Counted from the first letter of the stretch, positions 10,150-23,912 are shown. The stretch is 64,000 bases of DNA from Oopsacas minuta (GCA_024704765.1 JAKMXF010000255.1:554806-618805), one strand, 5' to 3'. Translations and numbers: made by a program. Notes: generated by a model not told the origin, from the sequence alone.

Positions 10150-12737
10150 TCAAGCACAAAAGCCTGCCTCTACAATCCAAGGAAGATTGTACTCATTCAA
10201 CAAATCAGTGGACATAGTCTTTTGATCATCATCCAGAGGACAAACAACTATACTCACCATATCTGAGAAATCGACTGCGTCAAGAGTTCCCAAACGGTTG
10301 TAATTGACTTCAAGCAGTAGTTTGTTGGGATCTGTTAGAGATTGACACATCATTGCACCCAAACCTATATCGTTATCCAGCTTAAATGCTGCGCTAGCAA
10401 TAAGATTTTCTGATATATCTCCTGAAGAATGATCATTTAAAGCAGTGGTACCAAGGTAATTTGCATTTAGGTTGGAAAGGTCCTGACACCAACCATCACA
10501 ATACATCAAGTTTCCGAGAACCTTTTGTCCCAGATATGTTGCATAACCTTCAGAGAATGCGAAATTTGGAGTGATAGGAGAACCATCATGTGGTCCACCC
10601 CTGTTATTACTGCTCCTGTACGGGCGTTAATCAGATGTCCGAATTCATGCAATAACACAGAGTCATCGAATTCGTCTGGGTCGGTGACATGACCGCCTAT
10701 GGATATCACTCCTCCACTGAAGTATGACACGGGATAATTGGTACCTTTTGCATACTTTCCATTTTCCCAGTCTGCCTTACGTGGATAATCTGTAACCTCT
10801 CCACCATACGAGAGGTAGATAGGAAGCATACGAGTTAAGGTAACCATGATATGGAAAGCTCCAGAACCATCAGCTGTAGTAATAGTAACATCTCTGTTTG
10901 CAGTATCTTCCGCACTTGGAATTATTCCTGCTGTAACACGATACACGTGTATATTTACATCTGAATGATCTGTCACTTCTATCATATTATTTGAGGATAG
11001 GAATTCTACATAGACTGTAGAGTCTACATCTTGAGGTTGATATGAAAGAGAGTATACACCTCTTCGTGAATCAGATACATCACGCTCTACCTGAGATGTT
11101 CCATATACATTTCCTGCATCATCTACAACTCTGACTATACTACCTAATGGATTGAACCTTGACATGGTGGTCATGTAACTCACTGTACCCTTAGCTAAGA
11201 ATCCATTGCAGGTGACATTTACGACTAATACCTCTCTTCCTGCTCCTGCACCTCCTCCATTTGCTTCACTTGGCAAGAATGATCCTTCTACCATTTGGTT
11301 TACGCCACAACCTTCTACCAAAACATCAAAATTTATTGTTTCAGTGATGGAACACGCTGACCACAAATCCACACGTATTATGTACTGTCCTGAGATTGCT
11401 AATTCGTAGTATACATTTTCTGTCTTGATACGATCAATGTTACAACCGGCATTAGAATCAAGATCTAGAAACCCTTCTTGTGCGGATGAGCTTAGATCAC
11501 CGAAATATATTTCTTCATTATTCGGATCGACAACATGAAGATCCATATCTACTTCCTGATCCCAAGTTAATCTAATGTGAAAAGTTCCCATTTCTGATTT
11601 CGAAGTAATAGTTGTGATCGTCTGAACTGGTCCTAATTCCCCTACCATATTTCTCAGACGGATCAACATTTCTATTTGTTCACCATTGCTAACAGATCCA
11701 GTAGGGAGAGTGACCATAAATGATAATGTTTGGGTACTAGCAGGATTTGCTTGACGAATTGATCTACGTCTTTGTGTATTTTGTAGAGAAGATATAGGAA
11801 TAATGAAATGCTGACCAAAACCCTCAAATCCCACTAGAATTTCAATTGCTGTAGAATCTTCACTAATTTCAAGAGGAACTTCTACACTTTGACCTGTAGT
11901 TATGGAAACCTCAAAACTAGGAGGAAGGGTCGCATCTAGTGTACCGTTTGTCGTATTGCTAGCTTCAGTTAATGGAAAGCTTTCCATATCAATAATGCCC
12001 TCAGCTATTGTGAATGGATTAGTTACTCCCAACTGGAAGAATATTTCAATCCCAGGAACCATTAGAGTGCGCTGATCAATGCTATATATTACTAATGGAA
12101 TTGTATGGAACCTTTCTACTGCAACTATATTTGAAGGAATGGTTATCGTCCCTATCAGAATACTTCCGTTCTGTATTATTGTGGAAGTCATTATTGTAGG
12201 TTGTCCGAATATAGAAGTATAGTTCGCTACAAAATGAGACGGATCTCCTGAAACCTCAGCTGTAATGGTTATTTGCATACCAGGATAGATTTGCAAGGGA
12301 TAATCAATGGAAATTAGCATCAAACTAGGATCTTGAACAAGGATGGTAATTTCACCTACACCATTACTGTTGGTGGTTGATTTAGCTTCAACAGTTACAA
12401 TATGGGTTCCGTCCTCTAAGCCTTGTGTTGGTATTTGTAGGTTAGTGGGAAAGAACTTATATGAGTACTTCTGTACTCCATTCAAATACACGAGTACATT
12501 TCCCCGTGTGAATATGCCAGTTGGTAAGGATAGTTCTAGTTCAATGAAACCGTTGGAAAATGCTTCATCTGATGGTATAGTGCTGTCTATGGAGATGATG
12601 AAATTCGATTGTTGACTTGTGGATAACTGGCGCGTTCCAAACCATACGCCAATGCCTATAGTTGCTACTAGGAGTAATCCAATGACTAGGAATACCAGAC
12701 AAAGTAAGAATATCAGGACTGTCTTCTTTGGATCCAT
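10150..12737 (-). pseudogene. Metallopeptidase copy 2, frameshifted after the HExxH motif
   Basis: A second copy of the gene at 2371-4941. From the ATG at 12737 an open frame of 743 residues runs to about 10506; the remaining 119 residues are in another frame and end at 10150. The cause is visible: a run of five C at 2819-2823 in copy 1 is four C at 10598-10601 here. The break falls just after HEFGHLINARTG, so the downstream Glu zinc ligand and the C-terminal part are lost. Most of the sequence is almost identical to copy 1, but the N-terminal anchor and the block at about 11480-11800 differ clearly. The second copy keeps RRRSIRQ where copy 1 has RRSVRQ. It could also be an intact gene with a homopolymer sequencing error. 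Confidence 0.75.
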
Positions 12738-13034
12738 TGAATTTTGGTAAGCGTTCTTTATTTCTGATTACTGTTGCAATTCGTATTCAGGAGCTAAAAG
12801 ATACATACATTATCAAGACTCATATATCTTTAGTGGAATTCTCTTTGTTAAGAACGATTGGTATTGGTTCATATATATTTCTACTATTCAATGTATCATA
12901 AATTTTTTCTACATATTGATAATTACTACTTGTAGTGTGGCTCAGTCCCATTAATTATTTTCTATCATAATCCAAAAGTGATCAAATACAATGCAACCTT
13001 GCACACTTTTCATCTTCCAATTTTTTCTTCACGA

Positions 13035-13290
13035 ATCTATATTATTAAACCACAATTGTTGTCCGTTTGTTTGTTTGTTTGTTTGTTTGTCTGTTGTCAA
13101 GGAAAGGATTTACGGTATGCAATTTTGAAATTGTCGCATAACTATGTATTTATCGTGTTTATCAAGGAAGTAAATAGAATTCAATAAAACTTCACTAAAT
13201 ATATCGAACATGCTGAATCCGATTTTCGCACTTTTGGGTTAATCATATGAAAATTTATTATTGCTTTTATGAATATAAAGTAAACAAATT
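13035..13290 (+). repeat. Dispersed repeat family A, copy 2
   Basis: A gtttgtttgttt run leads into gtcaaggaaaggatttacgg, then atttatcgtgtttatcaag, gaattcaataaaacttcac, and a block with gaatataaagtaaacaaa. The match with 43370-43600 is close over the whole length and with 5915-6125 over most of it. Reverse-strand fragments lie near 5690-5790, 15925-16100, 21960-22040 and 22830-22985. Confidence 0.75.
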
Positions 13291-14220
13291 TCAAAATTGT
13301 TGTAGAACCATGCTTTCAATGGTTATACTGAGGTAATAGTGTATGCTGAGTCCGAATATGGTATTGTAAACAACATCAAAATTATTAAATCTCAATTGTT
13401 GTTTGTCTGTTTATTTGTCCGTTGAATACCTCAAGGCGCAATGCGACGAGCCGAAGACTCCTAATGTATAAATTTGGAATCATGTTTTAATCGGTTCTCT
13501 CGGTATTTGGATGCTTCCATGCATACAATAATGTACTACAGTAAACTTCCACTCAGGAAACACTTTGCCCCTTAGAGTTTTGGATATGCCACTAAAGGCT
13601 GACTTCTTATAAAGGAACACCTTCATATTAATAACACTTTAGCATTCTCAAATGTGTTCCCTATTTGGATATTTCACGTACATGTTGTTGAAATAGAGAA
13701 CCTCCCTAGCCCACTACTTTTGTTATTGCTGATAATCAATGATCCTCAATCCGAATTATATTAATACAGTAAAATTATCTCAAGACCGAAGTACCTTTAC
13801 ATGATACAAGTTATTGCAGGCAACATGGCATATATTTTATGTGTTAAATGTTGTGAGAGCGATTGATAAGCTTAATGCTAGCACACATATATATAGATTA
13901 CAGTGGACAAACCAAATAATATACTTATACGTTCTGGAATTGTAGAGGGATTTTGGTATTATAGTGTAAATACAAATACGTAATATGGTACTTAGCATTC
14001 ATTAATTTATTATTCCTACCTCTCTTTGTAGTGTTCCACCAGAAATTGAAGAAGGATGAAGGAATGTTCAAGTTGATAATATTTTCTAGATTTATGTTCC
14101 TTTTATACTATTCGCATACTACGTATTGTATTTAATACTTGTAAGTGTGGGCTTGTCAGGAGCATTATGCCATAGTGATTTTCTTATCTAGCATCATACA
14201 TCATACATTCAGGCATAGAC

Positions 14221-14994
14221 TAGTATATCATACAGATAGGAAAGTAGTCGAGCAACGAATAAAATAGCGAGGCCATTTATATAAATCTCATAAAAGTTAA
14301 ATTAACCCTTCAAAATTTGTGAATTGGACTTTGTTGGGGTTAGAAAATGTGAAGAATCAGTTAAGACTACCTAAAAAGTTCAAACTGCTATTCTTCATCT
14401 CGTTTAGGCGCATTCAAATCACGACATCAAAATTCACACAAAAGCTCATCAAAAATAGAATTTGTTTACTTTTTGAAATTCTTGCATTTTGATGAATTAA
14501 TATTTATTCATATGGTATAAATAACTTGCGCGTTTTTCTTTAGAATAGAATTCGGATCACATCATCATATCATATTTTTGAAAATTCATAATCTATTTTG
14601 ATAAATATGTATTTTTTCATGTCTATGGTATAATTCAGAAATTTTTCTTCCAATAAGCTAGTTTTAAAGCATGGATCTAACTTGAGTGTGAAGTACATAT
14701 ATGAATTCAAACAATATTATCTTAAAGTTAAATAAAATGCATTTTTTACAAAAATATTTGAGAAAATAGGCAAATAATATAATGCTAACGTCATTGCATA
14801 AATGGCGCCTAAACGAGATGAAGAATGGCAGTTTGAACTTTTTAGGTAGTCTTAACTGATTCTTCACATTTTCTAACCCTAAAAAGTCCAATTTCCAAAT
14901 TTTGAAGGGTTAATTTAACTTTTATGAGATTTATATAAATGGCCTCTCTATTTTATTCGTTACTCAGCTACTTTCCTATCTGTATGATATAGTA
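14221..14994. mobile_element. Foldback element (family F), ~200-bp inverted arms
   Basis: The left arm begins tagtatatcatacagatagg and contains cttcatctcgtttaggcgc; the right arm carries the same in inverted order and ends with cctatctgtatgatatagta. Arms of about 190-200 bp flank a unique AT-rich centre of roughly 370 bp. No protein is encoded; short frames inside are by-products of the arms. A diverged relative with the same inner motifs is at 49667-50340. Confidence 0.85.
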
Positions 14995-15604
14995 GTATAT
15001 GGCTCAGGTTAGTAACGGTTTAAGTAATAGCTGACACCGTTTATGATTGAAAGCAGAAATTTGTCAATGTGTTCATTGTGACCTGTAGATTAGACACAAT
15101 AGACACAATTTGCGTGACTTCATAAACCACATAAAATTTGAAACGCGAATAACTCAATAACGATAACAGCTAGAGTAATATTTCAATTGGTGTAGTATAG
15201 ATTAGGATGGACACATTGGCCACCATAACTATCAAGTCACCGTAGTGGAGGTGGTGATGAAAAAGCAAAATTTTCAAAAAGTGAGATTTCGAAATATTTG
15301 ACAGAACTTCAATGTTTGGAAACATTCACAAAAATTTGTAAACATTTGCTTAGTCAGCATAACGTCACGTAATAGTTGAATGCTTTTAACTCCATTTTTA
15401 TATGAGACAGAATAATACTTACAACTGATGAAATGCAGTAGATGCCAAATGGGATACATTTCCCATGATAATAATGACGTCACAATAGTAGAGTAATGAC
15501 GACATACCAAAATTGTAATTTTTGAGATTTCGAAAATTTTACAATATTGTGATATTTTTATTCTATTTTATAGTAACCTGTGAGCGTAGCGGGCAAAATT
15601 ATAT

Positions 15605-15752
15605 AATTACAACCTGTGCCCACAGCTTAGCCTATTGATTAAATTTGTTTAAAGTGGCATTAGTAATTGGAAGTACACATAGTGCCTCCAATTACTATTG
15701 CCACTTAAACAAATTTAATCAATAGACTAAGCTGTCGGCACAGGTTGTAATT
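15605..15752. mobile_element. 148-bp foldback MITE
   Basis: Two arms of about 65 bp form an almost perfect hairpin. Each outer end reads aattacaacctgtgcc and continues into acagcttag and ttaaatttgttta. The centre is about 18 bases. It looks like a miniature foldback element; aatt at both ends may be part of the target duplication. Confidence 0.85.
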
Positions 15753-16380
15753 TTTGGTTTTTGGAAACTTTTGGCCAAGAAAGGGAATCTCGTTATAGGG
15801 CTACAACATCGATAAATTAGTGTATATACTATTGTGTAGAATGTTTTTCAATTATACAATATTATAATCAAATCAAATTAATTCAATCATTTGAAAATAC
15901 TTTGACAATCCACAAGTCTGGAATGTTACTAGCATCCTTACGTATTCAGCGTACTTACTTACCCCTGGATAGCTGTTTAGAGCAAGCCTATTCATATAAA
16001 CAGCAATATATTTACATATCAACGGACAAACAAAAAGATAAACAACAATTGAGAATTAATAATATAGGTGTTGTTTACAATACCATATTCGGACTCAGCA
16101 TACTGACTAGATTATAACACCTAATCTACTGGTTTACCTAGTAAATTTGATACTAGGTGATTATCATTTCACATCAAGACTTAAATACTCGATACTAGAT
16201 AAAACACCTATTAAGTGTCAACTACACAGTAAGTAAGGAGCTTTAACTCGTAAAATAGAGGTTAGCACCTAGTACTAGATTTGATCCCTATAATACTAGG
16301 TTTTGATACCACTCCCATACTAACATAGTATTTAGGTATTCTTTGAGAAATAACTAAAATTTTCCTTCTAATGTAGTAGC

Positions 16381-16769
16381 TATAATTTATCTGGATTATC
16401 AAAGGTGTATTTTACAACAGACTTGTCATAAAGATGATGATAACCACTTGTGCTTAGTAGAATTCATAAATTGGATACTTTATAATATAATACTAATAAG
16501 CTCCACACAATGGGTTATAATTTATCTGGATTATCAAAGGTGTATTTTACAACAAACTTGTCATAAAGATGATGATAACCACTTGTGCTTAGTAGAATTC
16601 ATAAAATTGGATACTTTATAATATAATACTAATAAGCTCCACATAATGGGTTATAATTTATCTGGATAATCAAAAGTGTATTTTACAACAAACTTGTCAT
16701 AAAGATGATGATAACCACTTGTGCTTAGTAGAATTCATAAAATTGGATACTTTATAATATAATACTAAT
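16381..16769. repeat. Tandem repeat, ~136-bp unit, 2.9 copies
   Basis: The unit begins tataatttatctggattatc, passes through cataaagatgatgataacc and ends agctccacacaatgggt. Starts lie at 16381, 16516 and 16652. The copies differ at only a few positions, so the array is recent. It lies about 220 bp upstream of the DIMT1 start codon. Confidence 0.9.
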
Positions 16770-16984
16770 ACTTTCTTACCACAATATGACAAAACTATTA
16801 GTGTTAAAATTTAATTCTATTATTTACCAAAATTATACGACTATGCTGTGCATAACTATTGTAATTTGATAAAGGGAGCCCACCGATACGAGCTGCCCCG
16901 GAGCCTTTTGATTCTATCGGCCGCCCTAGTAGCGGTTGCCCCACTTAATTATTAAGAATATTACACCCTATTTTCTAGTTATAG

Positions 16985-17914
<930 letters not shown>

Positions 17915-18375
17915 TAAAATTTATTTGTCTAAAATCGATTTAACCAGAGTTTCACATTAGCTCTATTGCACCGCGTAGCACGAATAGACTTTAACAATTA
18001 GAAATAAGATCCATTGATCAAATGCAGCTAGTATGACGTCATTCATAACCATTAGATAACAAACAGCTGTTACGCTTCCTGATACTAGACATACGAGTAT
18101 GGTCATCTTAAATCTTTGTCCAGACTTCAAAACACAATTTCGATTGTGTATGTGGAAGTATATATAAAAATCCGTTGAATTGAGCGCAATATCAACCTTG
18201 GGTAGTACCCTGAGGTCTCGGTTAATTCCGGGTAGATGTCTGGGTCGTTCGGACATTTTCGGGTAGGTTACGACGATCATGCTTACAAGTCTTTCATATT
18301 CATAAAATTATGACCTTTTAGTGTATGATTATTTAGCAAAAGTTTAATTCTTTATTAATATACTTTCTATTAGCT

Positions 18376-19183
18376 ATGCGTTACATTTTGTTTCTACTAT
18401 CAATAAGTCTGTATGTATATACATACTACTGCTATACACTAGAGATCTCACACTCCTGCGACGGAGTAACCTGGGAAAGTAGAGGTGTTGTGAGTATTAA
18501 AACAGAAAAATCTCTTTCAGGGAACTTTTCACAGACTCCTATCTCATCACGTCTGCTCTCCTGTCTCTGGTTGAAAGCTCAGACAGACGAATTCTACCAC
18601 GTCAGAGCTCCTGTCACATTTTCTGAGAAAGAATCTCCATCTGAGACTGCTCAGTTTGTTCATGGATTTACTAAGTCTAGACACCTCTTTTGCTCAGATC
18701 TTTATGACTCTCTCACTATATACACAGACTCAAAAGGTATTTAATACGTCACTATTACGTCACAAATAAACCCTTTAGAAATATGTCTTCTACAGTGAAA
18801 TATTCCGGTTTCGAATGTTTCGTAATGATTCATTAGTATCATATATCAGTATATCCCCAATAGGTGGAGTATTGAGTTTGTTCTCAGAGAGTAAGAGAGG
18901 GTGTGTGACAGGAGAGGAGTGGTCACGTGGTGCTAAGAGTCAGATTAAAGAGAAACTGAGTACTAGTCTCCATCTTGTGCATGCACACCAACATCCCGGG
19001 CCTGAACCTCCGGTAGAAGAATTCCTCAAGGAACATATCGTAGAGAAAGAGAAGAAAGAGAGAGGAGAAGATAAATCATTCTTCCAAAAGTACTGGCAAT
19101 ATCTGCTCATAGGATTTGTAGTATACACACTTATGGGTGTGTTAGTTAAAGCTCCAAGCGAGGAGGGAGGGGAAAGTCACTAG
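18376..19183 (+). CDS. EMC10: EMC10, ER membrane protein complex subunit 10 (two exons)
   Basis: Exons 18376-18736 and 18864-19183 join in phase (intron 127 bp, GT-AG) to give about 226 residues. The acceptor was chosen at 18863 because the tempting AG at 18795 gives a frameshift and a stop. The protein starts with a hydrophobic signal peptide (RYILFLLSISLYVYTYY), has a beta-rich luminal part with an RGC motif, a Lys/Glu-rich linker, and the diagnostic KSFFQKYWQY followed by one membrane span near the C-terminus. EMC10 is part of the complex that inserts tail-anchored and multipass proteins into the ER membrane. Human EMC10 is about 262 residues and has a longer glycine-rich tail. A T-rich AG lies only 2 bases before the ATG. 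Confidence 0.88.
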
Positions 19184-19553
19184 ATCATTTTAATTTTAAT
19201 ATTATATCCGTTATGTATGGTGTAATGAAGTTATGAGGAATAGACCAATATACTTTAGTACAGCCATATACCTAGATCATTTCCATTTGTTTCGATAATT
19301 GAGTTATCGAATTATTGCATCTAACTACTAATTCCTACCCTTAGAATGAAGTAAATCAAATTTGACTGTGTTTAGCTATAATTAATTATCCAGTAGTACT
19401 TTTCTTTATTGAAATAACTAAGTAGATAAATTAGTTTATATATTGTGCATGTCGGAATGCAGTTTGTAACTTAGTCTAGATGAAACACACTCAAATATCT
19501 TCTAATTAATCTCATCTATATTTTACAATGTAGCTTATCTCTAACTGTATCTG

Positions 19554-21680
19554 ATGGGCGCTACTCTCCCAACAAATAACCTCTCTGCAGAAGAAACCTC
19601 TACTCACGGACTAGTTATTCCTCTGAACTCAGACACAGACATATCTGACGTTACTGTCACACCCCCTCAAGTCAGGAGAACTTATCAATACCCGCCTCCC
19701 CCTGGAAAGAAGTATTTCGCAGATAATTTCAAACTTGGGACTAGAAAATTCGCTAATCACAATGTACAGGACTTTCTGTTTGGAGATTCCTCAGATTTGA
19801 ACTTCTTACCATCAGAAACTGGTCCTATCCCTTTCAAGAGAGCAGCTGATAACATTCCTATCCCTGCTATCCGCTCTGTATTCAATCTCTATACCGACTC
19901 CCTTAGATTAGTTAATCTTACAGAGGAAGGATTAGATGAATCTGAATACTCTCTAGAGTTTGAATTCGACTCAGAAGTTGATTGTCAGATCTCTGTTCTA
20001 TTCTCCATACCGGTAGAGCATTCTCCTTCATTTCTCTCTAGAAACATCTCAAAAGACTCAGATATGTGTTCTAGAGTATTCTCTTATCCTGCTGGATACA
20101 AGCAAAAGTAAGTTATTATCTATCAACTTTATATGTATTGAGTCTCTCCATTGGCACAAGTGTTACGTACATTGGATTGGCGCGTTTGCTAAAGTTGCTA
20201 TATGCTATGTCAGACTGTACAACCATCCCGATTATGCTTCAAAATCCCGAATCCCATGCAACTTCGATTGGGATAGGAAAATCCATATGTTTACTAAGCA
20301 GATCCGACTATCTTAATAGATTAATTTGTCGATGGTTTATTTTTGTCCGGAATTGATTAAGGAACTGGTAAGAGCTAGAGACTTAAATTTGGCATGCGTC
20401 TGAAATATGATAAATCTAGGAACAAATTCTAAGATCTAAGCGATATCTTAAATCTATCTATGAGATAGGTGTTAAAATGTATTAACCTATCAGATTTGAG
20501 GGTTTACCGATTGTGGTAATAATAAACTATCATATGATAGGCTTTAACCCAATTCTATTAGCATATTATTCAATAGGTCCAATTGCGCAAAATTTTTCAA
20601 ATGGCAATTTGTTAAACCTGTACAAAGTTTGTTAATTGAAATGTACTTAGTAATTAGCCAATGCAACCACCACTATATTGTGAATGATATATACCAATCA
20701 AATGTAGGAGTTACTTACAATTATCTTATCATTTAATTTAATTTGGTTTGGCCACTTCAAGACAAATACAATCACTCTGTTCGGTCTGTTGTATTTACAC
20801 CTGCATTTCGGTTACATGGACGAGCTAGTTATACTATACTGCGATATATTAGTACTTCTATTCCTGCAGATTTTCTGAACAAACTTTCCAGTTCTGTTTC
20901 GGAACTATGTCTAATGACGTCACATACTCTCCCTCCTCCCTCACCTACCCCATTGTGATAAAGCTACAAGCTGACGTACCTATCCCTTGCTCTACTCGTA
21001 TACAGAGTCAGATCCACAGCACGTTAGTCTCAGTGGAGACCGGCATGAACCGGTATAATCTTGTTCTCATGAAGCAGCGTTTAACTGTGGATACACTGAC
21101 ATTCTTACTGCAGGAAATATACGGGCTTAACAAACCAAGAGATGGAGAGGGAGATACTGTCTCTCTAAACTCTCAGAACACTTCATCTTCCATACAGCTA
21201 GAGCCTGGTGAGGAATGTATTGTGTGTTTAGCTGATGCTAAAGACACTCTAATCCTACCATGTCGTCATCTGACTACTTGTGCTCATTGCGCATCTTCCC
21301 TCAAGTTCCAATCTAAGAAGTGCCCGATCTGTCGAAGAGAATTCACAGCTCTACTCCGTATCAGACCGCTGACCAAGTCCCTTCATGGAGCTGTCTCTCC
21401 TCAGGACTCCCCTGCCCCACAACCTGGGACATTCGCCTCTGAGGGCTACCACCATGTGTCTCTATTCCAGGCTGTGCATGGGATCACCCGCTCAGATACC
21501 AGACCCCTTGAAGTACCTAAACATCTCCTCGGGGCTGTATCTACCCCCTCCCCTCCTAATGTCAACAGGACTTCTCAATTAATAGGGGAAGAGACTGTCT
21601 TACCAGTTGCTCCCTATCCTGCTACCACTTATTCGAAAGTGTCCTTTGAAGAGGCTATCTCTCTTCCAGAAGATGTTTGA
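19554..21680 (+). CDS. MGRN1/RNF157-type E3 ubiquitin ligase (two exons)
   Basis: Exons 19554-20107 and 20870-21680 join in phase to give about 454 residues. The N-terminus is MGAT, allowing Gly2 myristoylation. The conserved YQYPPPPGKKYF, QDFLFG and DLNFLP stretches and the RLV...SEYSLEFEFDS region match the substrate-binding part of mahogunin-type ligases. A C3HC4 RING follows, with ligands at about Cys301, Cys304, Cys316, His318, Cys322, Cys325, Cys336 and Cys339 (CIVCLAD...LPCRHL...CPICR). The tail is Pro/Ser-rich. MGRN1 and RNF157 are vertebrate paralogues; an invertebrate would normally have one ancestral gene, so I give no symbol. The intron of 762 bp has no recognisable content. Confidence 0.92.
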
Positions 21681-21761
21681 ATTGATTGATTGATCAATTG
21701 ATGACATGTTTTGACACTAACTATTGATATTTGTAGCTGAACATGCATGTAAATATATTTT

Positions 21762-21767
21762 AATAAA
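21762..21767 (+). promoter_or_regulatory. Polyadenylation signal of the MGRN1/RNF157-type gene
   Basis: AATAAA 82 bases after the stop codon, in an AT-rich context. It is the first canonical hexamer downstream of the gene. Confidence 0.6.
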
Positions 21768-22683
21768 CTTGCTCACAGCTCTTTATAGGATAATTCTAAC
21801 GAGCAACATCGGTTACTATATTCAATATTCCAGCAATCTATTTAGTGATGACAATGATGAAATGCTGGGAGTTTGTATGTAACAACTAAGGTACTAATCA
21901 TATATAAATTTATATGTTGTTTTCATAAATATTAAAGCAAACGGATATTTCAAGATTTCAATTATTTGTTTACTTTTTATTCATTAATCAACAAATAAAT
22001 TTACATATGAGAAACTTGAAAATTCGAAATTCGGATTCAGTGTATTGTTACTCCATTGCAGCCATTAAGAGCAAGTCTCTACTATTATTTCTAATTTTCG
22101 ATTATTTGTTTGCTTAACGCCTAGAATGAGGTTGAGGTAACGAAGTAAGCTGAATCCGAATTTAGCATATATTCAAGTTTATCATATGTAAATATATTTT
22201 TTTATAAATACAGTCAACATTTGTTATCTCACTTTCCCTCCTTTTAATATCCGGTTTATATAGAAAAACTATTCGTTATCTTGAACGAATATTCACTTTC
22301 CTTTGTTGTACTTTTAGTACTTATCGCATCCATTAACTCGGACATTGCTATATAATTAGAACCTCGTTTTTACTGTGCTGACTATAGTATGGTATGGTGG
22401 CTCAGTTTTAAAATGGCTGACTTAGCATATATATATTGCTCACTCTCTTGTTCATACCTTTAGAGATTAGGGCTTCATCTAGAGTTAGGTAACCGGCGTA
22501 CCTTAAGTGTGCATAGATTAAATTTCGCGCACCCTAGTGTATTAAGAACTTGGGGTACCACCTGATACAGGTCAGATTTCGCGGATCCTCATAACTATTT
22601 CCCAAAAATGACGCACCCAGACAAAGGCCTGACTCATAGTGACCTCTAAATGTGCACCTGACATTTGAAAATTTTCTAATGTG

Positions 22684-22812
22684 TATAATGGGTCCTCTTT
22701 ACTTGTCCACTTGTTCATATATCTCATAAACATTATTCTTTTTCGAATTCTGTAATTGTCCGCTTCGAATCACAATGCCCACTGGTGCACAATTAGAGAG
22801 GACCCATTGTAT
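22684..22812. mobile_element. ~125-bp MITE with TAATGGGTCC-type TIR
   Basis: The left end tataatgggtcctct is mirrored at the right end as agaggacccattgtata. TA flanks both ends. The interior has no coding capacity. It is a separate TIR family from the CAGTxGAAC elements elsewhere in the window. Confidence 0.75.
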
Positions 22813-23525
22813 ATATTTCTATGTATGGAAGCAAATCTCAAATTATTGGTACAGACTTGTCTCAGCACATATATGGTAATCAAAAAAGTACTGAATACGA
22901 ATTTCGCATTTCAATTTTCTCATAAATGTCAATTTCTTGTTGATTTTATGAATATAAAGTAAACAAATAATATAAATCTTGAAAGAAATGGGAAATCACG
23001 TTGGCACAGACGCTGATTTGAGAATTTTTGTCTCCAATTTTCATTTTAATACATCTTTCAACAATTCGAACATTCGTTGTTGAAAAATTTTCTTTTCCCG
23101 TGGCAGTCCAAATCACCTGTTGCTGACTGTAGTATATTGTATGTAACAGATTACAGTCCCTACTCTTAAAGTGGAAGCTGATATAGTTTCTGTTCAATAA
23201 ACATACCTAAAATCTTACAATTATTTAAGATTATATCCTGCGCCAACCGTTATAATATATTTTTTATTCAATTTACAGTGCCACAATTAATTCGAGGCCT
23301 TTTCAAAATTATTAATTGTGTTCTCACATTATTTTGTTGAGAAAATTTTATAAACTGACCTAGCTGTACTCCTTCCTGGTCTGTCGGCCAAATTTATTCA
23401 TTTACTTCTTTTCTTGCCTAGTTTCATTACTTTCTTTCCTATACTTTATTTTGATTACCTTAGAACAATCACACAATTATCTCTGTTAAAACTAGTTAAC
23501 AAATACTCAGTTGTGTCTATCTATT

Positions 23526-23834
23526 ATGGCTGAGAAACTAAGTTTCATAGATCAAATCTCCTTTTATGTCACTAACTATGCAAAACAGTTAGACATTGCT
23601 ATTCTCATATTATCCCTGCTCATTTGGAGCTTATTTTGGGCTCTTTTCATACATCACGAGTTTGGAGTGGTTTTCTTTTCCCTCTCTCTCATTTCATTTA
23701 TATTTCTCTCTCTCGGTAAGAAGAGATTTAAGAAAGAATTGAGTGCTTATTCTGTATTTAATCCAGACTGTAGACGTCTGCCTGGTACCCTCACTGGAGA
23801 ACATGTGGATAAGGGAATAAGATTACAATTATAA
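23526..23834 (+). CDS. SAYSD1: SAYSD1, SAYSvFN domain protein
   Basis: A 102-residue protein from the ATG at 23526. Residues about 21-63 are strongly hydrophobic and hold two membrane segments separated by HHEFG. Next comes the signature SAYSVFNPDC at 73-82 and GTLTGEHVDKGIRL. In mammals SAYSD1 sits at the ER translocon and senses UFMylated ribosomes to clear stalled chains. Human SAYSD1 is about 183 residues; here the polar N-terminal extension is missing, so either an upstream exon was missed or this lineage keeps only the membrane and SAYSvFN core. A tactcag lies 15 bases before the ATG and could be the acceptor of such an intron. Confidence 0.9.
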   Translation: MAEKLSFIDQISFYVTNYAKQLDIAILILSLLIWSLFWALFIHHEFGVVFFSLSLISFIFLSLGKKRFKKELSAYSVFNPDCRRLPGTLTGEHVDKGIRLQL

Positions 23835-23912
23835 AATCCAGTTTATATTTCTCATTCTGTCTGTCTATATTTCATATTCCTATTCTTTGACCTATGAATA
23901 CTTTACATAATA

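Noticed and set aside
14664-14891. 75-codon minus-strand frame
   Set aside because: It overlaps the right arm of the foldback element at 14221-14994.
17963-18280. 105-codon minus-strand frame between DIMT1 and EMC10
   Set aside because: No motif, no signal of codon structure, and it fills the space between two plus-strand genes. It is likely chance.
18796-18863. EMC10 second exon starting at the first acceptor-like AG (18795)
   Set aside because: It shifts the frame and gives a stop after about a dozen codons. The AG at 18863 joins in phase and gives the expected EMC10 sequence.
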